Part shown: positions 56,157 through 64,000 of the stretch, piece by piece | How the letters are laid out: every line of letters begins with the position of its first letter | Numbering within the stretch: position 1 is the stretch's first letter | NCBI RefSeq assembly: GCF_004168585.1 | Contig: NZ_PGVH01000047.1 | Coordinates: forward strand, 62,001-126,000 | Source of the DNA: Shewanella sp. OPT22 | GTDB lineage: Bacteria; Pseudomonadota; Gammaproteobacteria; Enterobacterales; Shewanellaceae | Direction: 5' to 3' | Length of the DNA stretch: 64,000 nucleotides | Position numbers and translations under genes: made by a program | The notes under the pieces: generated by a model | Database searches by the model: none | What the model was told of the DNA's origin: nothing | What the model saw: only the letters and a program-made list of their open reading frames with translations

Positions 56157-56648
56157 ATGTCAGTAGTATATAGAGAGCTCGATGGGCGAGAGTACCTTCA
56201 TGTTCATCGAAAGGTAAATAAAGAAGAGTTTAACCGATTTATTAATGTTACAGGTCTTTTAGGTAAAGAGCTTGCGTTAAAAAAGTACGAAGCTAAACAG
56301 TTAGACAATGAACTTGCAGATAAGCAAATATCTTCGAATAATTCTTTAATGTCTATGTTTTGCCATCCTGATGGGAAGTTGAAACATATTATTATTGTTC
56401 CACCGCAAAAAAAATCAGGTTGGGCAGTAAAGTGTGTGATAAACCAGAATAAAAAAGTGGTTTTTGTTAAGTCACTGTCTATTGCGAAACACAGTCTAGA
56501 TAAAGCAATTGGTATGATGTTTGAGTTGGTCGCTGACTTTTTTGATGTACCCAAAAAATCAGTCAATTATTCTGTCTTACTTGCCCTGTACACTTCACAA
56601 CTTAATGAGCGATACATTAAGTTAAAGAAGGAATACGATTCGAAGTAA
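56157..56648 (+). CDS. Unknown 163-aa protein
   Basis: The AGAGG just upstream of the ATG supports this start. The soluble protein has an N-terminal YRELDGREYLHVHRKV segment, a short beta region (HIIIVPPQKKSGWAVKCVI) and a helical C-terminus (LLALYTSQLNERYIKLKKEY). The SIAKHSLDKAIGMMFELVADFFDV pattern recalls phage or plasmid accessory proteins, but I cannot assign it. It lies just outside the island. A perfect 12-bp hairpin follows. Confidence 0.6.
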   Translation: MSVVYRELDGREYLHVHRKVNKEEFNRFINVTGLLGKELALKKYEAKQLDNELADKQISSNNSLMSMFCHPDGKLKHIIIVPPQKKSGWAVKCVINQNKKVVFVKSLSIAKHSLDKAIGMMFELVADFFDVPKKSVNYSVLLALYTSQLNERYIKLKKEYDSK

Positions 56649-56652
56649 CGTT

Positions 56653-56690
56653 TACGTTATGCTCTTAAATGTACTTATGAGCATAACGTA
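56653..56690. terminator. 12-bp perfect hairpin between convergent genes
   Basis: TACGTTATGCTC/GAGCATAACGTA with a 14-nt loop between the stops at 56648 and 56697. There is no T run, so it is probably a bidirectional terminator of moderate strength. Confidence 0.55.
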
Positions 56691-56696
56691 TGAGAA

Positions 56697-57173
56697 TTAT
56701 TGTACTTCTAATTGATCGTTCATTGTTTGATAATCTATCATATCAACATGCTTTTTTATTCTATGGTTTTTTACATCAACATCTAACGTTGTTACTCCAG
56801 ATACAGAAATATTGATAACCTTTCCCGGTTTTCCAAAAAGTCGACCTAATCCTTTGTAACTGTAGCTTCCTACAATGACGACCAAAGAGCCTGAGTTGAA
56901 CATGTGTTCGACAGTAAATTTATATTCGATTAAGCCTTCATGAGCTCGATGGATGAATTCAAGAATATGGCTACGGCCAACATATTTTTTATCGGCAGTT
57001 TTATCCTGAAAAATACTTTCCCTACTGTAGAAAGTACTGAGCTTCTTCATGTCATTATTTGTGAGCGCATGTATGTAATTCAGCGCCAGCTTTTGCTCTG
57101 GAGGAATTTGCCCATTTGACGCAAGCGTTGAAAAAGAAAGAAAAAATACAATAATGATTAACAAACTTCTCAT
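56697..57173 (-). CDS. NTF2/SnoaL-like periplasmic protein
   Basis: This 158-residue protein has a signal peptide (LLIIIVFFLSFSTLAS) and a nuclear-transport-factor-2-like cone fold pattern: ALNYIHALTNNDMKKLSTFYS, VGRSHILEFIHRAH and LVVIVGSYSYKG. It begins directly after the TRIC channel gene, so it is the last gene of a three-gene operon. Enzymatic activity cannot be deduced. Confidence 0.75.
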   Translation of the reverse strand: MRSLLIIIVFFLSFSTLASNGQIPPEQKLALNYIHALTNNDMKKLSTFYSRESIFQDKTADKKYVGRSHILEFIHRAHEGLIEYKFTVEHMFNSGSLVVIVGSYSYKGLGRLFGKPGKVINISVSGVTTLDVDVKNHRIKKHVDMIDYQTMNDQLEVQ

Positions 57174-57806
57174 CTATGAACTCTTTAAACTTAAATCGAA
57201 AGCAGGTAATGACAAACGCCAGCGGATAGCGGCCAGCCTAATGAATAGTGTGGTACTCATTGCAATAAACATCGTCGTTTTTTGATCGAAACCGGCACTA
57301 AGGAATAATACATAACAAATTGCGCCAATCATACAGGCTGTGGCGTATATTTCTGTACGCAAGACCATCGGAACTTGTCTACAAATAACATCACGAAGAA
57401 TACCACCACCAATTCCTGTTACTACTCCCATAATGACTGCTGATATTTCATCTAAGCCCAGTAATAGTGCTTTTTCTGTACCAATAATGGTGAACAGTGC
57501 AAGTCCAAATGCATCGGCAACAGGTAAAATAAACCAAGGTGCATTTCGGTTGTTGTTCGAACGTAACAACAGTAATGTTAAAGCGACGGTGATTAGAATC
57601 GCTAAAATATAATTTGTATCTTGTAACCAAAAAACAGGTGTAGAGCCCATGAGTAAATCACGGATGCTGCCTCCACCAACAGCCGTTACACCGGCCAAAA
57701 CGAGCACCCCAAATGGGTCCATTCTATGGTGACCGGCTGCTAAAGCGCCAGTCAATGCAAAAACCGCTGTGCCCCATAAATCAAAGAAGTAAATCCATTG
57801 ACTCAT
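57174..57806 (-). CDS. TRIC-type cation channel family protein (UPF0126)
   Basis: The 210-residue inner-membrane protein has seven helices in two repeats, each with the glycine-rich signature: GVTAVGGGSIRDLLMG and GVVTGIGGGILRDVICRQVP. These are the hallmark of the prokaryotic trimeric intracellular cation channel family (formerly UPF0126, YicG-like). It overlaps the upstream DUF2721 gene by four bases, so translation is coupled. The physiological ion is unknown, with potassium likely from work on homologues. Confidence 0.93.
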   Translation of the reverse strand: MSQWIYFFDLWGTAVFALTGALAAGHHRMDPFGVLVLAGVTAVGGGSIRDLLMGSTPVFWLQDTNYILAILITVALTLLLLRSNNNRNAPWFILPVADAFGLALFTIIGTEKALLLGLDEISAVIMGVVTGIGGGILRDVICRQVPMVLRTEIYATACMIGAICYVLFLSAGFDQKTTMFIAMSTTLFIRLAAIRWRLSLPAFDLSLKSS

Positions 57807-58195
57807 TTTTTACTTATTTCCTTAAGGTGGATGTTCAGTGCGTCTACAGAAATTCTAATTTCAATAACGGACAGAATGAGTGAGTAGAGTAATAGTAATA
57901 AACTTAGACCAAATACGATTGAACCTACTTCGTTAAAGCCTATGTAAAGCAAGATCATACTCACGACACATAAAGCGAATGCAACTACACCTGATTCCTG
58001 CATTCGTTTAATAATCGCAATTCGTTTGTGCAGATTCTTGATTTGATCATTCAGTATTGGTTTTTGATCTGAGCTTAAATTTCTGATCAAGGCGGCCAAT
58101 GAGAAAAATCGATTAGTATATGCAAGCAACAATAAAGAAATTGCTGGAAATAGTAATGCTGGAGTAGTTAGTGATAGATGTAATTTCTCAAACAC
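57803..58195 (-). CDS. DUF2721-like membrane protein
   Basis: The 130-residue protein has three hydrophobic helices (TPALLFPAISLLLLAYTNRF, GVVAFALCVVSMILLYIGF, VFGLSLLLLLYSLILSVIEI) around a basic cytoplasmic loop QIKNLHKRIAIIKRM, as in DUF2721 proteins. It overlaps the start of the TRIC gene and is first in the operon with the TRIC and NTF2-like genes. Function unknown. Confidence 0.82.
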   Translation of the reverse strand: MFEKLHLSLTTPALLFPAISLLLLAYTNRFFSLAALIRNLSSDQKPILNDQIKNLHKRIAIIKRMQESGVVAFALCVVSMILLYIGFNEVGSIVFGLSLLLLLYSLILSVIEIRISVDALNIHLKEISKK

Positions 58196-58327
58196 TCTTC
58201 GACCTAAAGTTTAGAATACAATCGCAGATTATAAATGTAATTTTATTACATATGTAGTGTTTATTTTGCTCAAAAGTTGAGTTTATAAAGAATTACATGC
58301 ATGATCACATTTTGTGCGTTACGGAAC

Positions 58328-58362
58328 GAAAAAAGTCGGCAATAACAAATGAAATTACCGAC
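58328..58362 (-). terminator. Terminator of the surface lipoprotein gene
   Basis: On the minus strand GTCGGTAAT pairs with ATTGCCGAC and is followed by TTTTTTC. It lies 27 bp after the stop at 58389. Confidence 0.78.
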
Positions 58363-58388
58363 ATGTATTAGTGAAAAGGTAAAGAGCC

Positions 58389-60581
58389 TTAAGGTTTTGT
58401 TAGATAGTCGTTATAAGTCGCTCGTTGATGAGCTACGCCAGGATCTTCCGCATTAAGCCAACTCGAACCAAAAGTATGTGGATAAGGCATACCTTTTAGG
58501 ACGGGGAATTCACCCTCTTGTATATCAAAATGACTGTCTTCAGCTATCCACAAACCTGTAAATGTTTCTGCAAGTGTTAGTTGTGCTTCGTTAATACCTG
58601 AGCCTGAAACATCTGGGCCTTCACCATTTTCATCAGCAATACCGTCATTATTTAAATCACGATGTAGATTACCGACATTTCTAATGATGGATGGGTTTCC
58701 TCTATCTTTGACAAATCGCCATTGATAATCGCTACTGCTCACCTCTCCTTCAGGGTATTCAAGATATTGACTTCCAAGTCCGCCGACACCAATTCTCCCT
58801 TGATTACCACTAATATCAAGCTTCATTGCGCTATAGATCAGTGAGGGTCTAAAGCGGTCAGAATAGTTAAAGATACTTGCACCGGCAATTCCACCTATTT
58901 GAGCGGTAGACGCTACACTTTCAAAGCTGCCAGTAATGGTTCCATTACTGTATGCCGACTCTAAATAGAAGAAAGAACCAATTCCGCCAAATATACCGCC
59001 GATTTCAGCTCTAGTAATGGTTAAGTTTTCACCTAAATCAACATAGAGGTTCGTGTAAACTCGGGTAATAGGGTTAATTGCAGCAGAAAGCGGAGAAAAG
59101 TATAAAGAAGCACTCTCATCTGGAGTGGCTGTTCCAGTTAAATAAATACTATTTAATTCACCATTTGCAACGTAAATAAACCGTGATTTAAACGTCGCAT
59201 TGTCGAAACCGATGTTTTTTATTTTCGCTAAATCATAGTGATCATTGTTATAGATAAAGCCGTTATCAGCAGTCGTTAAGTTGAAAATTACGTGTTTATT
59301 TCCGTCAATTGTACCTTCTAGTTCAAACGCTTCCCAAGGAGATGTCGCTGACGCTGAAGCATCAATATCTCGGTCTAAGCTGATGAACAAATTAACCAGA
59401 TTCTGATCACTACGATTAGCATTTTCACCTAAATCAATATCATCAAAACCAATGTTTTCAGTGATGAATTGGCCATCAGCAAAGCTTCGTAATTCAGAAA
59501 GGCTACTGATGGTTAGAGGCTCTGCTTCAGTGCCGTTTTGCACATTATAGAGGCGAATAAGCAAAGCAATAGACTCTGAACCAAGCTCTAAGTTAAGTTC
59601 ATAAAAAGCAGCATCTTGTTCAAAGTTGAGCTGTCGAGTTAAATGCACTTCAACTTCACCGCTATTTGGGTCGATGTGCAATTTAAACAACGAGGCGATA
59701 TCTTCTGCTGAAGTTAAATTCAATCCTGAACTGGTTTTAACGGATTGGATGACATTAGGAAACCCATTACTCTGGAGGCGTAATGCAGAGTTATAGTCGA
59801 AGTTATCTTCTCTCACAGCAATGACATTTAATTCAGGATTGTCTTTTTCACTGATTTCAGAGACAAAATCAAAATTACTTGGGTTAGGTCCATCACCTGA
59901 ATATTCACTGAGTGGTTCTACCTGAATATTGAATGAAGTCTGCTCTGTTCCACCACTGTTTTCAGCTGAAAGGGTATATGGTGTACTAGGGCTTGCTTCA
60001 GTGGGAGTACCATTAATTACACAGTGACCATTACTGCTAGTGACACTTAAACCGGTTGGCAGCTCTGGTGATACCGTACATGTTTCGGCATTCGCTGATT
60101 GAATGTTGATGAGTAGTTCGAAAGGCTGTTGGACCTGCAGTTGATAAAGTGATTCGAGCGTGCTTGTAAATACAGGCACTGTTTGAATGACTTCTAAAGA
60201 TAACTCAACAGATGATGCCCCAACATCATTGCTTCCCGTAACCGTGAAGTTCTTTTTTTCAAATTCGGTATCGGCGATTCCGCTTAACACGCAAGTACTA
60301 CCAATTTTCCTTATTTCTAATGATTGTGATAAAGCCGATGAAATTGAACAGTCAGTGACCGGATCTCCAGAGTTTGTTATTTCAAAGAGCATGGACTCAT
60401 TTATCGTGATTGATAAGTCACTTTCGCCTGTGATATTTAATTTAGGTGCAGTAGGTTGTTGAGTGACAGGTTGAGTTGTGGGACTACTGGATTCCTTTTT
60501 ATCATCGGAACCACCACATCCTTGCAAAATAGTCATAGAAAGCAGGCTTGCAAACCATAACATTCCTTTCGTAGCGTTCAT
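58389..60581 (-). CDS. Large surface lipoprotein with Ig-like and GLUG-like repeats
   Basis: I use ATG 60581 (MNATKGMLWFASLLSMTILQGCGGSDD), because the lipobox LQGC then falls at residues 19–22; the longer frame adds 23 unlikely residues. The 730-residue protein continues with a Ser/Thr/Pro/Gln linker, two putative-Ig/cadherin-like domains with paired cysteines (VTDCSISSAL, STCVLSG; AETCTVSPELPTGLSV, HCVINGTP), and a middle beta domain. The C-terminal region has GLUG-like strands (IGGIFGGIGSF, IGGIAGASIF, GSGINEAQL) and NNDGIADENGEG, a thrombospondin-type Ca loop. It is likely outer-membrane surface exposed and adhesive. It is divergent from a TonB receptor. Confidence 0.82.
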   Translation of the reverse strand: MNATKGMLWFASLLSMTILQGCGGSDDKKESSSPTTQPVTQQPTAPKLNITGESDLSITINESMLFEITNSGDPVTDCSISSALSQSLEIRKIGSTCVLSGIADTEFEKKNFTVTGSNDVGASSVELSLEVIQTVPVFTSTLESLYQLQVQQPFELLINIQSANAETCTVSPELPTGLSVTSSNGHCVINGTPTEASPSTPYTLSAENSGGTEQTSFNIQVEPLSEYSGDGPNPSNFDFVSEISEKDNPELNVIAVREDNFDYNSALRLQSNGFPNVIQSVKTSSGLNLTSAEDIASLFKLHIDPNSGEVEVHLTRQLNFEQDAAFYELNLELGSESIALLIRLYNVQNGTEAEPLTISSLSELRSFADGQFITENIGFDDIDLGENANRSDQNLVNLFISLDRDIDASASATSPWEAFELEGTIDGNKHVIFNLTTADNGFIYNNDHYDLAKIKNIGFDNATFKSRFIYVANGELNSIYLTGTATPDESASLYFSPLSAAINPITRVYTNLYVDLGENLTITRAEIGGIFGGIGSFFYLESAYSNGTITGSFESVASTAQIGGIAGASIFNYSDRFRPSLIYSAMKLDISGNQGRIGVGGLGSQYLEYPEGEVSSSDYQWRFVKDRGNPSIIRNVGNLHRDLNNDGIADENGEGPDVSGSGINEAQLTLAETFTGLWIAEDSHFDIQEGEFPVLKGMPYPHTFGSSWLNAEDPGVAHQRATYNDYLTKP

Positions 60582-60844
60582 AAATTTCTTACCTATTGGT
60601 TTTATTGTGATTTTTATGTAAAACATTTCAATGTTACACAAAATTAACAATTGATTGTTTTTTATTTGAACTTACTTGAGCTTTTTTGAAAAATGATGAG
60701 TACCTATAAACGAAATGCACTTTTGCTGTCGTTGTGAAATAAATCAGTGGTTACAGTATGAAATATTGATTTATTTAATTGATAAACGATCTTATAATGT
60801 TAACGAAAATAATTCGCATTAACATATGGATTGGTGAAGGAACG

Positions 60845-63163
60845 ATGAAACCCACATATCTAGCTCGTCTAATTAAGGTTGGCTTGCTTTCAACCGCAGC
60901 GCTTTCAGTAAATGCTTTCGCAGAAGATGAAAAAATCGAAAAAATCATCGTAACAGGTCAAAAGATTGACCGTGAGTTACAAGAGACACCAACGAGTGTT
61001 GCCGTAATTACTGAATCTCAAATCGAAGATGAGCAATTAATCAATTTGTACGAAGTTTTAGAGCAAATACCTAATGTATCTGGCCAATTTGGGCGTGACT
61101 TCAGTATTCGTGGTATTAACTCTTTCAACGTTTCTGGTGGTGGTACAAGTTATTTAACGAGCGTATATGTAGATGGTGCTGTTCTTCCATATAGAATGAT
61201 TCAACAAGGTGCATTTAATGTCTGGGATGTGAACCAAGTTGAAGTATTACGTGGGCCTCAATCAACACTTCAAGGTCGTAATGCATTAGCGGGCGCAATT
61301 TGGATTACAACTGAGCAACCAACTTATGAATGGAGTGGCAAAACACGAATTACCATTGGTCAAAACGGTCAGCGTGAAGCGGCAGTTGCTGTCGGTGGCG
61401 AGTTAATTGAAAACCAAGTTGCTTTCCGTTTTAGTGGTGAGAAAAACAACTTTGATGGTGTAAACAAAAACCTAACTCGCAACGATTACTCTGACTACAA
61501 CGAAAACCAAACTTATCGTCTAAAGTTTTTGTTTGAGCCAAATGCAATTGAAGGTCTAAGTGCAACATTAAGTTATACTTATAACGACAGTGAAATTGGC
61601 GTACCTTTTGTTGACCCAGATTCAACGTTCGATAATCGTTTTAACTTATTCAACGATGAGACTTATGAGTTTACGGATAATGACATTTTAACTTTATCAG
61701 TAGCTTATGACATTAATGATGAATGGTCATTTGACTCTGTAACTACTTACCTTAATTCTGACTATGGTTATCGTTGGGATGGTGATCAAACTGCACAGTC
61801 TCAATCAACCCTCATCGATGATAGAAATGACAAAACGAAGAGCCAAGAGCTTCGATTCACTTTTGAAGGTGATAAATTAAATGCCGTATTTGGTGCTTAT
61901 TACTCTGATGTTAAAGTTAAAGACGTATTTGACGGTCCAAGACAAATTAGTTTAGTCGAATTAGGCGTACCTCAATTATTAGTGGGTCAATTACAAGCTG
62001 GTTTCGGTTTTTCTCAAGCAGAAGCTGAATTTATTACTCATCAAGTTGTAATGCCTGCCTATACTCAAACTGGTTTTGACCCTGCAGCTGTTAGAGCATT
62101 TGGAAACTCTGGTGAAGAGATTACAAGTGCAGCCCTATATACGGAATTAAGTTATAAATTGAATGATAGCTTTGAAGTATTTGGTGGTTTACGTTACGAC
62201 TACGAGAAACAGTCTCGTTACAGCGAAACAATTACAAGCATCGAAAATAGCGCACAACTGCCTGACCCGTCTAATCCAGCTTATGCTGCAGTCCATCCGG
62301 CTTTGCCACAAGTTCTAGGTTTGTTGAATGGACAAATTTTAAAATTTGCTGAAGAGGCTTCTGGTAAAGAAGAAAGGGTCGAAGAGAGCTTTTCAGAATT
62401 ATTACCGAAACTGGGTGTAAGTTACTTTCTTAATGATTCAATGAGTACACACTTTACTTATCAGCGTGGTTACCGAAGTGGTGGTGTAGGTCGTAATATT
62501 GCGACTACAGAAATCTACGAATATGATCCTGAGTTCACTAATAACTTTGAATTATCCTTACGTAGTGCGTGGTTGAATGATGATTTAGTGGTTAATGCAA
62601 ACTTGTTCTTCCTTGACTGGAAAGACATGCAAGTTTCTGTTGAAGGTGATACAGGTGGTCGCTTTGATTACTTCACCGTAAATGCTGGTAGCGCAGAAGT
62701 AAAAGGCTTCGAAGTTGAGTCATTCTATACCATGAGTGAAAACTTTAAGCTTAATGCTGGTGTAGGCTTCTCAAAGACAGAGTTTACAGACTTTGTAGAT
62801 GATGAAGATGTATATACTGGCGGCTCATTTGCACGAGCTCCAGAATGGACTGCAAACTTAGGTGCGACTTATACTTCTGATAGCGGCATATTTGTAAATG
62901 TAAATGCCAATTACCAAGATTCATCGGCAGATAAGCTTGTTGCTAAAAATGAACCTGAGCAAGCAACACGAAGTGCTACTCGTACAATCGTAAACACTCG
63001 AATTGGTTATAACTGGGATAACTTTGGCTTATTCTTAACTGCAAAAAACCTATTGGATAATGATTATTATGCGTTTAGAACAACAGGAGGCTCACGTACT
63101 CAACAGTCGGTTGAATTTGGTACAGAGCGTCAAGTTAGCTTAAGTTTTGAAGGCAAGTTTTAA
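60845..63163 (+). CDS. TonB-dependent receptor
   Basis: ATG 60845 is preferred, with AAGGA four bases upstream and a clear signal peptide (GLLSTAALSVNAFAED); the longer frame starting 60779 adds 22 residues. The 772-residue protein has a TonB box IEKIIVTGQK, a plug with IPNVSGQFGRDFSIRGI and VEVLRGPQSTLQGRNALAGAI, and a barrel ending QVSLSFEGKF with terminal Phe. It resembles FecA/pesticin-type receptors of Alteromonadales with a long extracellular loop near residues 380–520. The substrate is unknown (siderophore or carbohydrate). A terminator follows. Confidence 0.92.
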   Translation: MKPTYLARLIKVGLLSTAALSVNAFAEDEKIEKIIVTGQKIDRELQETPTSVAVITESQIEDEQLINLYEVLEQIPNVSGQFGRDFSIRGINSFNVSGGGTSYLTSVYVDGAVLPYRMIQQGAFNVWDVNQVEVLRGPQSTLQGRNALAGAIWITTEQPTYEWSGKTRITIGQNGQREAAVAVGGELIENQVAFRFSGEKNNFDGVNKNLTRNDYSDYNENQTYRLKFLFEPNAIEGLSATLSYTYNDSEIGVPFVDPDSTFDNRFNLFNDETYEFTDNDILTLSVAYDINDEWSFDSVTTYLNSDYGYRWDGDQTAQSQSTLIDDRNDKTKSQELRFTFEGDKLNAVFGAYYSDVKVKDVFDGPRQISLVELGVPQLLVGQLQAGFGFSQAEAEFITHQVVMPAYTQTGFDPAAVRAFGNSGEEITSAALYTELSYKLNDSFEVFGGLRYDYEKQSRYSETITSIENSAQLPDPSNPAYAAVHPALPQVLGLLNGQILKFAEEASGKEERVEESFSELLPKLGVSYFLNDSMSTHFTYQRGYRSGGVGRNIATTEIYEYDPEFTNNFELSLRSAWLNDDLVVNANLFFLDWKDMQVSVEGDTGGRFDYFTVNAGSAEVKGFEVESFYTMSENFKLNAGVGFSKTEFTDFVDDEDVYTGGSFARAPEWTANLGATYTSDSGIFVNVNANYQDSSADKLVAKNEPEQATRSATRTIVNTRIGYNWDNFGLFLTAKNLLDNDYYAFRTTGGSRTQQSVEFGTERQVSLSFEGKF

Positions 63164-63183
63164 ATAGTTATTGTTAAACAAAG

Positions 63184-63217
63184 AGCCAGTATCTTTAATC
63201 GAGATGCTGGCTTTTTT
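63184..63217 (+). terminator. Terminator of the TonB receptor gene
   Basis: AGCCAGTATCT–7 nt–AGATGCTGGCT with one mismatch, then T5. It lies 20 bases after the stop. Confidence 0.88.
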
Positions 63218-63371
63218 GTATAGAGCAGGAAGTAAATAACTTCGGGATTAACTCATTATTAAACATGTTATAACTAGCGGTATTTATAACAAATTTTAAC
63301 CTTTGCTCCATCGTATGGAAATGTCTGTCAATTAGACTTATAACAGAGATATTAATTGTAGGACTTTTAAA

Positions 63372-64000
63372 ATGGCTGCTGGAGTAGGTAATGCAGGTTA
63401 CCAGTTTAGTTATCCTGATTTAAAAACGATGAGAGAAACTAAGGGGTGTAGCTTCAGTCACACTGATGGACGAAAATTATCTGCAAAAAAAGTTAATGGG
63501 GAGATTGCTGTTAAAGTTGAGCGGTTCATGAGTCTAGGTTGGTTTGTTTCAAGCGATCAAAAGAGTTCAGATATTCAACTGGCTCACAGTTATAAAGTTA
63601 AGCTGTTAGCAAACAAAGAAATTCAAGCAGAAGAAATCATTGCTTCTGTTAGCTCTAAAGATGAGTTAATGACCGTTTTAAAGCAATCTTCATCATCAAC
63701 TGTATTAGCGGTAGGTTTGTTACTCACAAAGCATGACTCACTACTGAAAATTGAAGGCGATAAAGCTTCCACTGCAGATTTTGTGAAGCCAGAACTGGAA
63801 AACGTTTTTAATAGAGAGTTTATTGTCGAGTTGGCTAAAGTTAAGCCAGAGGTTGTGATCCAATTACTACAAGACGTGGATTTTAATCAAGGCCAGTTTA
63901 ATTTCTTTGAGATTATGTTCGAAGCCTTTGATGAAGCAGATGATAAAGCAGAAATCGCTCGACTTTTAGATTTGAGAGGTACTTCGGGGAAAGAGAAATT
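63372..64000 (+). CDS. Repeat protein, N-terminal part, truncated by window edge
   Basis: ATG 63372 with TAGGA eight bases upstream opens a frame that runs to the window end (at least 209 residues). The N-terminal 70 residues (GCSFSHTDGRKLSAKK, GEIAVKVERFMSLGWFVSSDQ) show a spacing similar to residues 35–75 of the ankyrin protein at 10811 (GCFLKGLEVKR, GELKVRQRSIGNFFSKTGFV). Afterwards the sequence becomes helical (EEIIASVSSKDELMTVLKQ, KPEVVIQLLQDVDFNQG), like the protein at 1–1816. It is probably another member of the repeat-protein family of this strain. Confidence 0.72.
   Translation, partial: MAAGVGNAGYQFSYPDLKTMRETKGCSFSHTDGRKLSAKKVNGEIAVKVERFMSLGWFVSSDQKSSDIQLAHSYKVKLLANKEIQAEEIIASVSSKDELMTVLKQSSSSTVLAVGLLLTKHDSLLKIEGDKASTADFVKPELENVFNREFIVELAKVKPEVVIQLLQDVDFNQGQFNFFEIMFEAFDEADDKAEIARLLDLRGTSGKEK

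Overview
The window is about 64 kb of AT-rich gammaproteobacterial chromosome. Gene content and order point to the Alteromonadales, most likely Shewanellaceae: tadA–mltF–purL as a block, an hpf-type hibernation factor, glnB, a type II NADH dehydrogenase with a PdhR-like box, an Fe-dependent alcohol dehydrogenase, tandem FimT/GspH minor pilins, a MSHA-like pilin, DUF2947- and DUF2721-like proteins, and TonB receptors. The many ankyrin or helical repeat proteins and two ubiquitin-specific-protease-like proteins suggest a host-associated lineage, with Parashewanella-like bacteria as the best guess. The genus is an inference.

Layout. 1–4276: two divergent repeat-protein genes, one truncated by the window edge and one ankyrin gene broken by a frameshift and an in-frame stop. 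4346–10517: tadA, mltF and purL. 10811–12880: a second ankyrin gene whose frame continues through two in-frame stops. 12951–31955: accessory and housekeeping genes, including a copper-type TonB receptor, a tricorn-like S41 protease, OsmC, hpf, an RND efflux pair with a divergent TetR gene and two palindromic operators, a chalcone-isomerase-like protein, two FimT pseudopilins, glnB, ndh, and a LysR gene divergent from an FMN reductase. 32062–33179: a frameshifted lipoprotein gene and a (tRNA-Phe, tRNA-Thr)x2 cluster. 33297–36406: a LysR gene, an EamA transporter and an alcohol dehydrogenase. 36671–39571: two tandem USP-like deubiquitinase candidates. 39646–40478: a MSHA-like pilin and yfhL ferredoxin.

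40435–55825 is a genomic island of about 15.4 kb. A 38-bp perfect direct repeat, made of the first codons of yfhL, marks both ends. It encodes a tyrosine recombinase next to the left end, an AlpA-like regulator, a MobC/replication-relaxation-like protein beside a hairpin-rich 860-bp non-coding region (candidate oriT or ori), and several small minus-strand genes sharing an upstream motif. Its cargo is a three-gene unit: an unknown 588-aa protein with a possible nuclease-like motif, a helical 261-aa protein and an AAA_13-type SMC-like ATPase. Each of these is followed by a long imperfect palindrome. A lipocalin-like gene, an unknown 290-aa gene, a transposase fragment and a group II intron reverse-transcriptase fragment complete the island. 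The three-gene unit is the best candidate for an undescribed anti-phage or conflict system, and the USP pair is the best candidate for undescribed host-directed effectors.

55826–64000: an unknown gene, a NTF2-like/TRIC channel/DUF2721 operon, a GLUG-like surface lipoprotein divergent from a TonB receptor, and the start of another repeat-protein gene cut by the window edge. All family calls come from reading motifs by eye; no database search was possible.
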